A DNA stretch of 64,000 nucleotides, taken from the NCBI RefSeq assembly GCF_030581075.1, contig NZ_JAUQSW010000015.1:57400-121399 (forward strand), written 5' to 3'. Positions 53,901 to 61,296 of the stretch are shown one piece after another. The stretch is from Hymenobacter cheonanensis. Lineage in GTDB: Bacteria; Bacteroidota; Bacteroidia; Cytophagales; Hymenobacteraceae. Position 1 is the first letter of the stretch. Every line of letters begins with the position of its first letter. Made by a program: the position numbers and the translations under genes. Below the pieces are notes generated by a model. The model was given only the letters and a program-made list of their open reading frames with translations, was not told where the DNA came from and did no database searches.

Positions 53901-55901
53901 GGCGAAACCTACGCGCCCGGCCCGCTCGCGGCCACTACCTACTACCGCCGCCAGGTAACCGCCGGCGCCTGCACCACCACGCCCTCCAACGTGGTGACCA
54001 TTACGGTGGCTCCCGCGCTCGTGGCCGGTAGCATTGCCGCCGACCAGGCCCTGTGTGCGGGCAGTACTCCCGCCCCGCTCACCAGCAGTGCCCCCGCCAG
54101 CGGGGGCGCCGGCCCGCTCAGTTACCAGTGGCAGTCCTCGGCGGATAACGTAACCTGGGCGAACATCGCCGGGGCTACGGGCGAAACCTACGCGCCCGGC
54201 CCGCTCGCGGCTACTACCTATTTCCGGCGTCAGGCCTCGTCGGGGGTCTGCGGGCCGGCGGTGTCTAACGTGGTCACCATCACGGTAACCCCGGCCCTGG
54301 CGGCCGGCACCATCGGGGCCGACCAAACTATTTGCCTGGGCGTCACCCCGGCCACCCTCACCAGCACGGCGGGGGCTAGCGGCGGCACCGGCAGTTTCAG
54401 CTACCAGTGGGAATCATCGCCGGACAATAGCGCCTGGACGGCTATTGCGGGCGCCACGGGCGCCGACTATGCGCCGGGCCCGCTCGCAACTACCACGTAC
54501 TTCCGGCGCCGGGTAACGTCGGGCGCCTGCGGGCCGGTGTATTCCGCGTCCGTTGCCGTGCGGGTATTGCCCACGCTGACCCCGGGCAGCATTGCGGCCG
54601 ACCAGGACATTTGCTCCGGCGCCACGCCGGCCCCCCTCACAAGCATCAGTGAGGCTAGCGGCGGCACCGGCAGCTACACGTACCAGTGGGAATCCTCGGC
54701 TGATAATTCCAACTGGACGGTCATTGCCGGCGCTACCAGCGCGACTTATGCGCCGGGCGCGCTCACGGCCACTACCTACTTCCGGCGGCGGGCTACTTCG
54801 GGTACCTGCGCCGCACCGGTTTCTAATGTTGTTGCGGTGCGCGTGACGCCCGCCGTAACGCCCACCGTAACCCTGGCCACCCCGCCGGTGCAGTGCCCCG
54901 GCACGCCGCTCACCTTCACGGCCGTGGTCACGAACGCGGGTGCCGCGCCCACCTTCCGCTGGCTCGTCAATGGCGTGGCCGTGGCCACCGGGCCTACCTT
55001 CACCAGCAGCACGCTCGTAACCGGCGACCAGGTGCAGGTAGAGGTGACGCCTACCGTGGGCCTGTGCAGCACGGGCCTGGCCACGGCCACCGTCACCATT
55101 ACGCGCACGCCCACGCCGCTGCCTACGCTGGCCATTACGGCGCAGCCCAGCGGCCCCGTTTGCCAGGGCGACCCGCTCACGTTCAGCATCGCCAGCGTAA
55201 CCGGCGCCGGCCCTGCGCCTACCTACCAGTGGCAGGTGAATGGCACCGACGTGGCCGGGGCCACCACCCCGGTTTTCACCAGCACCACGCTGCGCGATGG
55301 CCAGACCGTGACGCTGCGCCTGCGCACCACCAACGACTGCGGCCAGGTAGTAACGGTCGTTTCGGCGGGCATAGTCGTGCGCATTCAGCCGCCGGTGGTG
55401 GTGAATGCCGGGCCCGACAAGGAGATTCTGGCCGGCACCTCGGTGGTGCTGGAGGGCAGCGCCGATGGCACCTACCCCGTAACGTGGACGCCCAGCGCCA
55501 GCCTCACCATTCCGGCCAGTGACCCGCTGCACCCCATTGCGGCGCCCTTGGTCACGACCACCTACACCCTCTCGGCGGGGGCCGGCGGCTGCGCCAGCTC
55601 CGACCAGGTAACCGTGACCGTGCGCCCGGCCATTCGCATCCCCAATGCCTTCACGCCCAACGGCGATGGCCGCGACGACACCTGGCAGATTGAGTTCATC
55701 GAGCAGTTCCCCGATAATACCGTGACCGTGTTCAACCGCTGGGGCAACAAGATTTTCTCGGCCGAAAACTACAGCCGGGCCAACGAGTGGCGCGGCGACA
55801 TCAACGGCCAGCCCGCGCCGGTGGGCACCTACTACTACGTCGTCGTTACGAAGGGCCCGCTGGGCAAGTCCTACGCGGGCTCCATTACGATTCTGTACTA
55901 A
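50994..55901 (+). CDS. Giant type IX-secreted adhesin with PKD domain, eight Ig-like repeats and CHU_C domain
   Basis: A 1635-residue exported protein. After an N-terminal extension, the signal WLLALLLWLLSGAATTALA ends near residue 54. Residues about 65-470 form a beta-propeller-like domain (WYFGYKAGLDFNS, GKILFYSNGDTIWNANG, AAPDGKIYVARENQ). A PKD domain follows (SWKFGDGATSTEENPVHVYATPGTYTVTL). Eight tandem Ig-like units of about 93 residues come next (AGTIAADQ..C..APLTS...YQWE.S.DN..W). Two further Ig-like domains precede a CHU_C type B sorting domain (IPNAFTPNGDGRDDTW, FNRWGNKIFS). It is likely a surface adhesin of the SprB kind. The gene for PorP/SprF follows. Confidence 0.9.
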   Translation: MPAELSSPVQFPTPTLPVARPGAAASAPRRRPAASWLLALLLWLLSGAATTALAQVAAPPPECSQDEKFANTWYFGYKAGLDFNSATDSIPPKVLTDGQMTAPAGSGIMSDGTGKILFYSNGDTIWNANGSIMTNGTGLGGNRLVTDGPLPIRLPGSPPPGTAGAATRYLIFTQDAAGGPKGLSWSEIIIPAGGGPGTVVAATKNTPLTQGTTEKMTGVFHKNGCDIWIIVHGWGDAKSGTANRGDAFLAYRVRLVGGAGLGPVLIDAPVISAVGSLHAPSASPLGYRGQMKVTPNGQQLAVARYSEVLGDSSSTVELFNFDTSTGTVSVNPRVPYIVDRGEGKYYGVDFSAGGKLYATVMNPPKLLQFNVSGTGPLNKQSLPLKQKTPVNLGSLQAAPDGKIYVARENQPALGFIAHPDSVGAKALYADDSVTLQLSGRRSGLGLVNFNQSSLLRVGPSAEITGCRQITFTAPPIDFDNKTYSWKFGDGATSTEENPVHVYATPGTYTVTLRITTNCFCRESTGSILVPNLPVPGSIAAPQTLCAGTAPAPLTSTASAFSDGGLPLVYQWQSSSDNVTFADISGATGVSYTPPGTLPVGTTYFKRRVQLLLPNQSGPYCTPTFTASVAITVLPALAAGTIAADQAVCAGSPVAPLTSTAPATGGSGTFAYQWEASPDNVTWTAIAGATGETYSPGALTVTTYFRRQVSSGACSAKPSNPVKITVAPVLLAGRIGTSQALCGGATASPLTSDSVATGGLGAITYQWEASTDNVTWTAIAGATGPTYAPGALTVTTYFRRRASSGSGCAPAVSNVVTITVSPALVAGTIAADQTLCPGATPAALTSTAGASGGTGTYTYQWQSSPDNATWTNIAGATGPTYAPGILTATTYFRRQVTSGACGPAYSPAVTLTVLPALSAGTIAASQTVCAGTAPAPLTSASAASGGTGTFAYQWEASSDNVTWTAIGGATGETYAPGPLAATTYYRRQVTAGACTTTPSNVVTITVAPALVAGSIAADQALCAGSTPAPLTSSAPASGGAGPLSYQWQSSADNVTWANIAGATGETYAPGPLAATTYFRRQASSGVCGPAVSNVVTITVTPALAAGTIGADQTICLGVTPATLTSTAGASGGTGSFSYQWESSPDNSAWTAIAGATGADYAPGPLATTTYFRRRVTSGACGPVYSASVAVRVLPTLTPGSIAADQDICSGATPAPLTSISEASGGTGSYTYQWESSADNSNWTVIAGATSATYAPGALTATTYFRRRATSGTCAAPVSNVVAVRVTPAVTPTVTLATPPVQCPGTPLTFTAVVTNAGAAPTFRWLVNGVAVATGPTFTSSTLVTGDQVQVEVTPTVGLCSTGLATATVTITRTPTPLPTLAITAQPSGPVCQGDPLTFSIASVTGAGPAPTYQWQVNGTDVAGATTPVFTSTTLRDGQTVTLRLRTTNDCGQVVTVVSAGIVVRIQPPVVVNAGPDKEILAGTSVVLEGSADGTYPVTWTPSASLTIPASDPLHPIAAPLVTTTYTLSAGAGGCASSDQVTVTVRPAIRIPNAFTPNGDGRDDTWQIEFIEQFPDNTVTVFNRWGNKIFSAENYSRANEWRGDINGQPAPVGTYYYVVVTKGPLGKSYAGSITILY
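52590..54850 (+). repeat. Eight tandem ~279-bp repeats within the adhesin gene
   Basis: Each unit encodes one 93-residue Ig-like domain. The first is longer and more divergent (about 104 residues). Units 5 and 6 share long identical stretches at DNA level (around GCGCCCGGCCCGCTCGCGGC), which points to recent duplication or gene conversion. Copy number could vary between strains. Confidence 0.85.
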
Positions 55902-55908
55902 GCAGCAG

Positions 55909-55947
55909 CCCGTTCGGTGGGGCTCAGCACTGCCGAACGGGGTTTTA
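55909..55947 (+). terminator. Hairpin with U-tract between adhesin and PorP gene
   Basis: CCCGTTCGG (55909-55917) and CCGAACGGG (55933-55941) form a stem, followed by GTTTT. It lies between the adhesin stop and the PorP/SprF ATG. It may give lower, attenuated expression of the downstream gene from the adhesin promoter. Confidence 0.6.
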
Positions 55948-55976
55948 TCCAGCTCATCGACAAGGTATTATCCGCT

Positions 55977-56948
55977 ATGAAAAAGATTTTATTGGGCGCG
56001 CTAGGGCCGCTGCTGCTGGCCGCCGGGCCGGCCCTGGCCCAGCAGCAGGCGCAGTACAGCCAGTACATGAACAATAATTACATCATCAACCCGGGGGCCA
56101 CGGGCGTGGAGGATTATATCGACCTCAAGGCCAGCTACCGCACCCAGTGGACGGGCCTGGAGGGGGCGCCCAAAACCTACTACGTCAGCGGCAGCTCCTC
56201 ATTGGCCCCCTGGCGGGGCACCGACAACCGCCCCCGGCGCGAGCCGCTGCGGGGGTTTCACGCGGTGGGCGGCCTGGTGTACAACGACGTGACCGGGCCC
56301 ACGAGCCGGCTAGGGGTCTACGGCTCCTACGCCTACAACGCGGTGCTTACGCGCACCATCCGGCTGTCGCTGGGCGTATCGGCCGGCATGCAGCAGTTCT
56401 CCGTCGATGGCAATCAGCTACACTTTTTTGACCCTACTACTGTGGCGGCCAGCGCCGCCTCGCGGGTGGTCGATGCCTCGGCCGGCCTGTGGCTCTACAG
56501 CCCCGATTTTTACCTGGGGCTGTCGGGGGCGCAGCTGTTTGGCAATCAGCTCGACTTTGCCTACGGGCCCAATCAGCTAGGGGTGGGTGCGCCCGGCAAC
56601 TCCCTCAAGCGGCACTACTTTGCCACGGCCGGGGTGCGGGTGCCGCTGAGCGAAGACTTTTCGCTGGTGCCGTCGGTGCTGCTCAAGTCGGTGAACCCGG
56701 CGCCACTTTCGCTCGATATCAATGCCAAGCTCAAGTACCGCGACCTGCTGTGGGCCGGCGTGTCGTGGCGCGCCTTCGACGCGGTGGTGGCCATGGTGGG
56801 TCTCAGCTACGAGCAGTTTACGCTGGGCTACTCCTACGATGCCGGCACCAGCCAGCTGGCCGGCTACAACGGCGGCAGCCACGAAATACTGATAGGGCTG
56901 CGGCTCAAGAAGAAAAACCAGAGCACGTGCGTCAGTAAATTTTGGTAA
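55977..56948 (+). CDS. PorP/SprF family type IX secretion system membrane protein
   Basis: A 323-residue outer-membrane protein. The signal peptide (GPLLLAAGPALA) is followed by the family-typical QQQAQYSQYMNNNYIINPGATGVEDY. Beta-barrel stretches and the terminal LGYSYDAGTSQLAGYNGGSHEILIGLRL also match. PorP/SprF proteins accompany SprB-like adhesins with type B sorting domains and are needed for their display. The tandem with the CHU_C adhesin is therefore a typical pair. ATG 55977 is chosen; the upstream extension overlaps the terminator. A weak CCGGGC/GCCCGG hairpin with a T-run lies at 57149-57180. Confidence 0.92.
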   Translation: MKKILLGALGPLLLAAGPALAQQQAQYSQYMNNNYIINPGATGVEDYIDLKASYRTQWTGLEGAPKTYYVSGSSSLAPWRGTDNRPRREPLRGFHAVGGLVYNDVTGPTSRLGVYGSYAYNAVLTRTIRLSLGVSAGMQQFSVDGNQLHFFDPTTVAASAASRVVDASAGLWLYSPDFYLGLSGAQLFGNQLDFAYGPNQLGVGAPGNSLKRHYFATAGVRVPLSEDFSLVPSVLLKSVNPAPLSLDINAKLKYRDLLWAGVSWRAFDAVVAMVGLSYEQFTLGYSYDAGTSQLAGYNGGSHEILIGLRLKKKNQSTCVSKFW

Positions 56949-57148
56949 GGCGGCCTCAGCGGGCGGTGGCCCGGGCTGCCGGCTAGCGGCGAGTGGCCAG
57001 GCGCAGGCAGGGGAAAGCTTCAGCATCGGCAGGCGAAAGCGCCGCGGGCGCCCACGGCAAGCGCCGCGCTGAGGAATTGCGCCGGTGCCCGGCCGGCCAT
57101 TCCACCGGGTGCCTTCTTCGCTCGCTTAATGCGTGACAACGCGGCTAA

Positions 57149-57181
57149 CCGGGCTACTGCCCGGGCTGTTCTCAGTTTTTA
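57149..57181 (+). terminator. Weak hairpin with distant T-run after porP
   Basis: CCGGGC-tact-GCCCGG forms a 6-bp stem (57149-57164), with a run of five Ts ending at 57180. The T-run starts more than 10 bases after the stem. It is the only terminator-like site seen in the 400 bp downstream of the PorP gene. Confidence 0.3.
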
Positions 57182-57375
57182 AGCTGCGTCGCTTTTGGCG
57201 GTAGTGCTACTAAGATGCGCTGCCTGCGCCTTCCGCTCATCCTACCCAACGCCCGCACCTGAACGTGCTGACGCAAGGCTTCCACCGGCGGGGGCTGGCC
57301 CCCTTAGGGTTGGTAGGTTACCAATATTTTTACCGGCGCCCCGTAAATACTGCCGGAAGCATTGCTGGCAGGCGT

Positions 57376-57779
57376 GCTTCAATCGGACCAGCTGGCATTT
57401 GAAGCACACCAGCATCTTGACGCAGGAATTTACCCTAGCCCAAGTGGAATTGAAACTGAAATTCGTGGTTGCCTATCCAGCCGTACCGGAGGGTATTAAT
57501 CGGAACAGGCAGAATTGAAAAAAGCTGATACTTTTCACTAACATCTTGCTTTACAATTCATTAAGCAAACCAAACGGAATTGGAACATTTGTGGCGCACT
57601 CACTTGGCGACCTCATACTTGGGTATCACTTGAATTGAGGGAATTGAAATTTAATAGCGCCCGGCCGGTTCTAGCTCACCAGGCAGTTTAAATAGGAGCC
57701 GGTGGAATTGAAATAGCGTCCGGCGATTTGCGCCGGTGATATTGCTGGCTGCTTCAATCGAGCCTGATGAAATTGAAAT
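57376..57779. CRISPR. Degenerate CRISPR-like repeat array, seven units
   Basis: Seven related segments of about 29 bases end at 57405, 57456, 57521, 57586, 57650, 57714 and 57779. The end-to-end steps are 51, 65, 65, 64, 64 and 65 bp. The 3' end (G)GAATTGAAA(C/T) is nearly constant. The 5' part is close to GTTTCAATCGGACC in the best copies (first, third, sixth, seventh). By hand alignment copies match the consensus at 16 to 24 of 29 positions. The intervening segments of about 35 bases are unrelated to each other. Inverted ends (GTTTCAAT...ATTGAAAC) are typical of CRISPR repeats. The repeats are too divergent for an active array, and no cas gene is in the window. The local sequence is AT-rich. 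Confidence 0.55.
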
Positions 57780-57847
57780 TTGCAGCTAGCTATACCACCG
57801 ATGCCCATAATATCTCATAGAGCCAGCCGCGCCCCAGCGTTCACCCA

Positions 57848-60800
57848 CTATTCCTCCTCCAGCTTCAGGCCCAGTTGCCGCGCCGATTCTTTAATAATTT
57901 TATACTCGGCGCTATTCTCCGTCAGCGGCTTAGCAGTAGTAGAGCGCCCTTTGATGCTGACCGTGATTTCCACCCGGTTATCTATCAGCGGACGGATAAA
58001 GCTGGCAAAGAGCTGGGTGTAGTTTTCGACCGGCACCTGGCCCGACACCGTTACGGCCCGCAATACGCGCGGCTCGCCCACCACGGAAGCAGCGGTCGGC
58101 TGCTCCGCAGCCGGTTGGCCAGGCTGTACTACCACCGCCTCCGTGGCGGATGCAAGGGGGCTAGCCGGCACCTTAGCCAGAAGCTCAGCCGCCCGTGCTT
58201 TGTCGATAAGCCAGTAGCTAGGCTCGGTTACTTCAAAGAGCGGTACGGCTTGTTTCAGCCACACGGTTTTCAGGTCGCGGCCGTCGTCGCTGGCCGCGAT
58301 GCCAAAGTCGCCACTGGCGCAGAAGCGCAGCAAGCTGTCCTGCACCACGGCCTGGTTCCATATTAAGGGCTTGTCGTCGAAGCGCAGGAAGGCCTCGTAC
58401 ACGTCTTTAGTTCGTAGCGGGCGGGCGGCCTCAGGCAGCAGGCCGTGCTGGCGCAGCGTGCCCAGGCCCACGCCTTTGCGCAGCAACAGCTCATCGGCTT
58501 CGAGCAGGGCGGGCAGGTTGGCAGTGAGCTGCTGGTCGAAGGTGGCGGCAAACTCCTTGAAATGCAACAGCTGGGTGCCGTCCTTGGCGCGGTACTTGGC
58601 TACCACCGAGTAGGCACCTATCAGGGCTTTTTCTACCTGGGCCTGGCACTCGTCGCTGCGGCGCTTGAGGTCGAGGCGCTGCTCGGGCTCCAGCTGGCTG
58701 TTATAATCCTGCCGGATTTTTTCGCAGGCCAGGTAGTCCCGCACCGCCGCGTTGAGCCTGGCGGCCCCCAGGTCGGAGGCCAGCAAAAACAGTAGCGTAT
58801 TGCGGTAAATGCGCTCGATGGTGCCGCGCTTGGTGGCAATGACCTCGATGCGGCGGGCGGTGGCCTTATCAAAGGTGCCGTCGGAACGCAGGCGCTGGCT
58901 GAGCGGCAGCAGCACCAAGGTTAGTTGCTGCTGCTCGGGCACGTCGTTGGAGGCGGGGTTCAGCAGCAGCCGGAAGCCAGCCACACGGCCTGCCTTCTCC
59001 TGCACGCGCCGCTGAATCTCGCTGTCCACGCTAGCCTCGGTCACGTCGTTTTTGGCCTGGTTTATCAGGATATTGACGTTGGGCTTGGTATGAAACCAGT
59101 AGCGCTTGCCGTCGCCACCGGCCGCGTAGTAGAGGTAGTGGGCGCTTGCTTCCAGCTCGTCGAGCACGCTGTTAATGGTGTTGTGGTTCAGCTCATCGGC
59201 GGGCCGCACCACGTTCAGCTTCAATTCGCGCACGCTCAGGCCCTTGTTGCTGCCATCGCCCCCAAACGAGTTGAGCAGAATGGTGGTGGCCAGGCCCTGG
59301 GCCAGGTGCCGGTCGCCGTACTCCTTTTTGGCTTCGTCCAGCTTGCGGGCGTTGGCGGCCGCGCCGGCCACATCGGCCGTGAGCACGGCCTCGTAGCCGC
59401 TGCCGTAGAGCTTTTTCAGCTCGCCGGTCAGCGGGTCAAGGTTTTCGAGGCGTACGTCGCTGGTGTGCACCAGCCACTGCTTGCCGGGCAGGCTGTTGCG
59501 GCGCTGCCACAAGTCGGCCAGGATGGCGGCCAGCAGGCGCAGCGCCCCGCGGGTGCGCTGGAAGTCGTGGTGGCTGGCCCAGCGCTGCCGAAATACCTCA
59601 ATCAACTCGGGGTGAAAGGGATAGGCCTTTTCCATAAGCCGGCGGTAGCCCGCCTGCAAGGCCGGGCCGGGCAGGTCGCTGAAAAGCGTCTGGTAGTAGT
59701 CGTGGTACTGCCCGGCCACGGCCAGGCGCACCGCCTCCGGGCCCAGGTTCTCGAACAGGCGGCGGCGCACCACCTCAAAAATCTCGTCGTCGCGCACGGG
59801 CTGGGTATCGGCCCCTACCCTTCCCACGCGGCCCTGCAAGCGGCTCAAAATCTGGCCCGCCTCGGCAGTGGTGCTCACTTCGGTGTCGCTGGCGGGCAGC
59901 GTTACCACCAGCACGGCGCGGGGCGCGGCGGCCACGGCCTCGGTCAGGGCCTGCATAAAACTGATAGTCTGGTCGGCCAGAGTGCTGGCACCTACCACTT
60001 TGCCGGCGGCCTGCACGCAGTAGTCCGCCAGCTCGTCGAGCAGCAACAGGGCTGGGCCGTGCTGCTCACCCACCAGCTCCAGCACCCGCTGAAAAGTGCC
60101 GCCCGGCGAAATCCGCTCCTCGTCGGAGGTCCGCACCAGTTCGTAGGCGGCGGCCCCGCCCAGCTGCCAGGCCAGCTCGCCCCACAGCGTGTGCAGGCGG
60201 GGGCCACCGTTGGGCACCTGCCGGCCCTCGGCCACGTTGTTGGTGGTGTTAGTAAATACGGCCACCCGCGCCTCGGCAAAGTTGGGCAGCAGCGGGGCCT
60301 GGTACGAGCCGGCCGCCAGCAGCTCCTGGGCCACGGCGGGTTTCAGGCGCTCGCCCGTGCGGGCCAGGTGCCAGAGCGAAATCAGGGTGTGAGTTTTGCC
60401 GCCCCCGAAGCCGGTTTGCAGCGAGATAACGCGGTTTTCGCCGTCGCCGCCGCCGTTCAGGCCCTCTACCACGCGGCGGGCCACCGTGCGCAGGCCCTGC
60501 GTAAAGTAGGTTTTGGCGAAGAACGTATCGGCGTCGCGGTACAGCTCGCGCCCGTTGCCCAGGGCTACCTCGGCCACGTTGGCCGCGAAAATGCTCTCAT
60601 CGAGCCGCCCCTGCCGGATGTCGAGCGCCGGCTCCACCACCCGAAACCAGGCCCTAGGGCCGCTCGCCTCGGGCTGGGCTACCGGAGCGGGCGCAACGGC
60701 CGGCGGCTCGGCGGGCAAGCTGCGTAGGCTTTGCAGCTCGGCCTCCAGGTCGGGCTGCCGCATGGCTTTGGCAATGGTTTTGAGGTGAATCCAGGCCTTG

Positions 60801-61165
60801 GCGGCTTCGTCCTCATCCAACTCCTGGTGATAGTGGGCAATTTTGTTACGCACCTCGGCCACCTCCTTCAACCAACTGGCCAGCGCGCCGGCGTGGCGGC
60901 CAAAGTCGGCTTTGAGCAGCTCGCGAAACTTGTAGGCAAACGAGTTCAGATACTGGAAATCGACCAGCGTAACGGGGTCGGAGCCGGCCCGCAGCCCCTG
61001 CTGCCACGACTCGCGCTGGCCAGCCCCTAACGCCTCCACAAACGCCTCGGCCCAGGCGTCGCCGTGCGCGCCGCGCAGCACCTCTACCACGTAAGGCCGA
61101 AAGGCTTCAATAAACAGGCCCAGGCCTTTGTATAAATTCTGCTTCTGATAGGTAGTCAGTGACAT
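57848..61165 (-). CDS. DUF499 P-loop ATPase with N-terminal Swt1-like HEPN domain
   Basis: A 1105-residue cytoplasmic protein. Residues about 1-135 form an all-helical HEPN-like domain with VRNKIAHYHQ (Arg106, Asn107, His111), matching the R-N-x3-H nuclease signature. A Pro/Ala linker (150-168) leads to a large ATPase. This has Walker A GFGGGKTH (252-259) and Walker B LLLLDE (373-378), then the long DUF499 region with VFRQRWASHHDFQRTRGALRLLAA. DUF499 proteins accompany DUF1156 methyltransferases in anti-phage islands. This one lies directly downstream of such a gene. ATG 61165 is used; the longer frame to 61252 crosses the palindrome. Confidence 0.85.
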   Translation of the reverse strand: MSLTTYQKQNLYKGLGLFIEAFRPYVVEVLRGAHGDAWAEAFVEALGAGQRESWQQGLRAGSDPVTLVDFQYLNSFAYKFRELLKADFGRHAGALASWLKEVAEVRNKIAHYHQELDEDEAAKAWIHLKTIAKAMRQPDLEAELQSLRSLPAEPPAVAPAPVAQPEASGPRAWFRVVEPALDIRQGRLDESIFAANVAEVALGNGRELYRDADTFFAKTYFTQGLRTVARRVVEGLNGGGDGENRVISLQTGFGGGKTHTLISLWHLARTGERLKPAVAQELLAAGSYQAPLLPNFAEARVAVFTNTTNNVAEGRQVPNGGPRLHTLWGELAWQLGGAAAYELVRTSDEERISPGGTFQRVLELVGEQHGPALLLLDELADYCVQAAGKVVGASTLADQTISFMQALTEAVAAAPRAVLVVTLPASDTEVSTTAEAGQILSRLQGRVGRVGADTQPVRDDEIFEVVRRRLFENLGPEAVRLAVAGQYHDYYQTLFSDLPGPALQAGYRRLMEKAYPFHPELIEVFRQRWASHHDFQRTRGALRLLAAILADLWQRRNSLPGKQWLVHTSDVRLENLDPLTGELKKLYGSGYEAVLTADVAGAAANARKLDEAKKEYGDRHLAQGLATTILLNSFGGDGSNKGLSVRELKLNVVRPADELNHNTINSVLDELEASAHYLYYAAGGDGKRYWFHTKPNVNILINQAKNDVTEASVDSEIQRRVQEKAGRVAGFRLLLNPASNDVPEQQQLTLVLLPLSQRLRSDGTFDKATARRIEVIATKRGTIERIYRNTLLFLLASDLGAARLNAAVRDYLACEKIRQDYNSQLEPEQRLDLKRRSDECQAQVEKALIGAYSVVAKYRAKDGTQLLHFKEFAATFDQQLTANLPALLEADELLLRKGVGLGTLRQHGLLPEAARPLRTKDVYEAFLRFDDKPLIWNQAVVQDSLLRFCASGDFGIAASDDGRDLKTVWLKQAVPLFEVTEPSYWLIDKARAAELLAKVPASPLASATEAVVVQPGQPAAEQPTAASVVGEPRVLRAVTVSGQVPVENYTQLFASFIRPLIDNRVEITVSIKGRSTTAKPLTENSAEYKIIKESARQLGLKLEEE

Positions 61166-61226
61166 AGCGAGTACTAGGGTGGCGCGTGTTGAGTAAAGAA
61201 GACCAGGGCCGCTTTGGCGGTGTGGG

Positions 61227-61294
61227 CAGTAGCGCGGACTTTCAATCCGCAAGTGGTGGCGTTGGTACTCACGGACTGAAAGTCCGCGCTACTG
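61227..61294. repeat. Inverted repeat, family D (GCGCGGACTTTCA)
   Basis: A 23-base arm starting CAGTAGCGCGGACTTTCA (61227-61249) pairs with 61272-61294 at 22 of 23 positions. It begins three bases after the methyltransferase stop (61297) and precedes the DUF499 start by about 60 bases. It could reduce read-through or be a dispersed palindromic element. Confidence 0.8.
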
Positions 61295-61296
61295 GC

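Noticed and set aside
52590..54850. Regular repeats that might be read as CRISPR or satellite DNA
   Set aside because: The 279-bp period is a multiple of three and encodes an in-frame Ig-like domain in one long gene.
58925..60727. 600-codon open frame opposite the DUF499 gene
   Set aside because: Antisense shadow of a gene with clear Walker motifs on the other strand.
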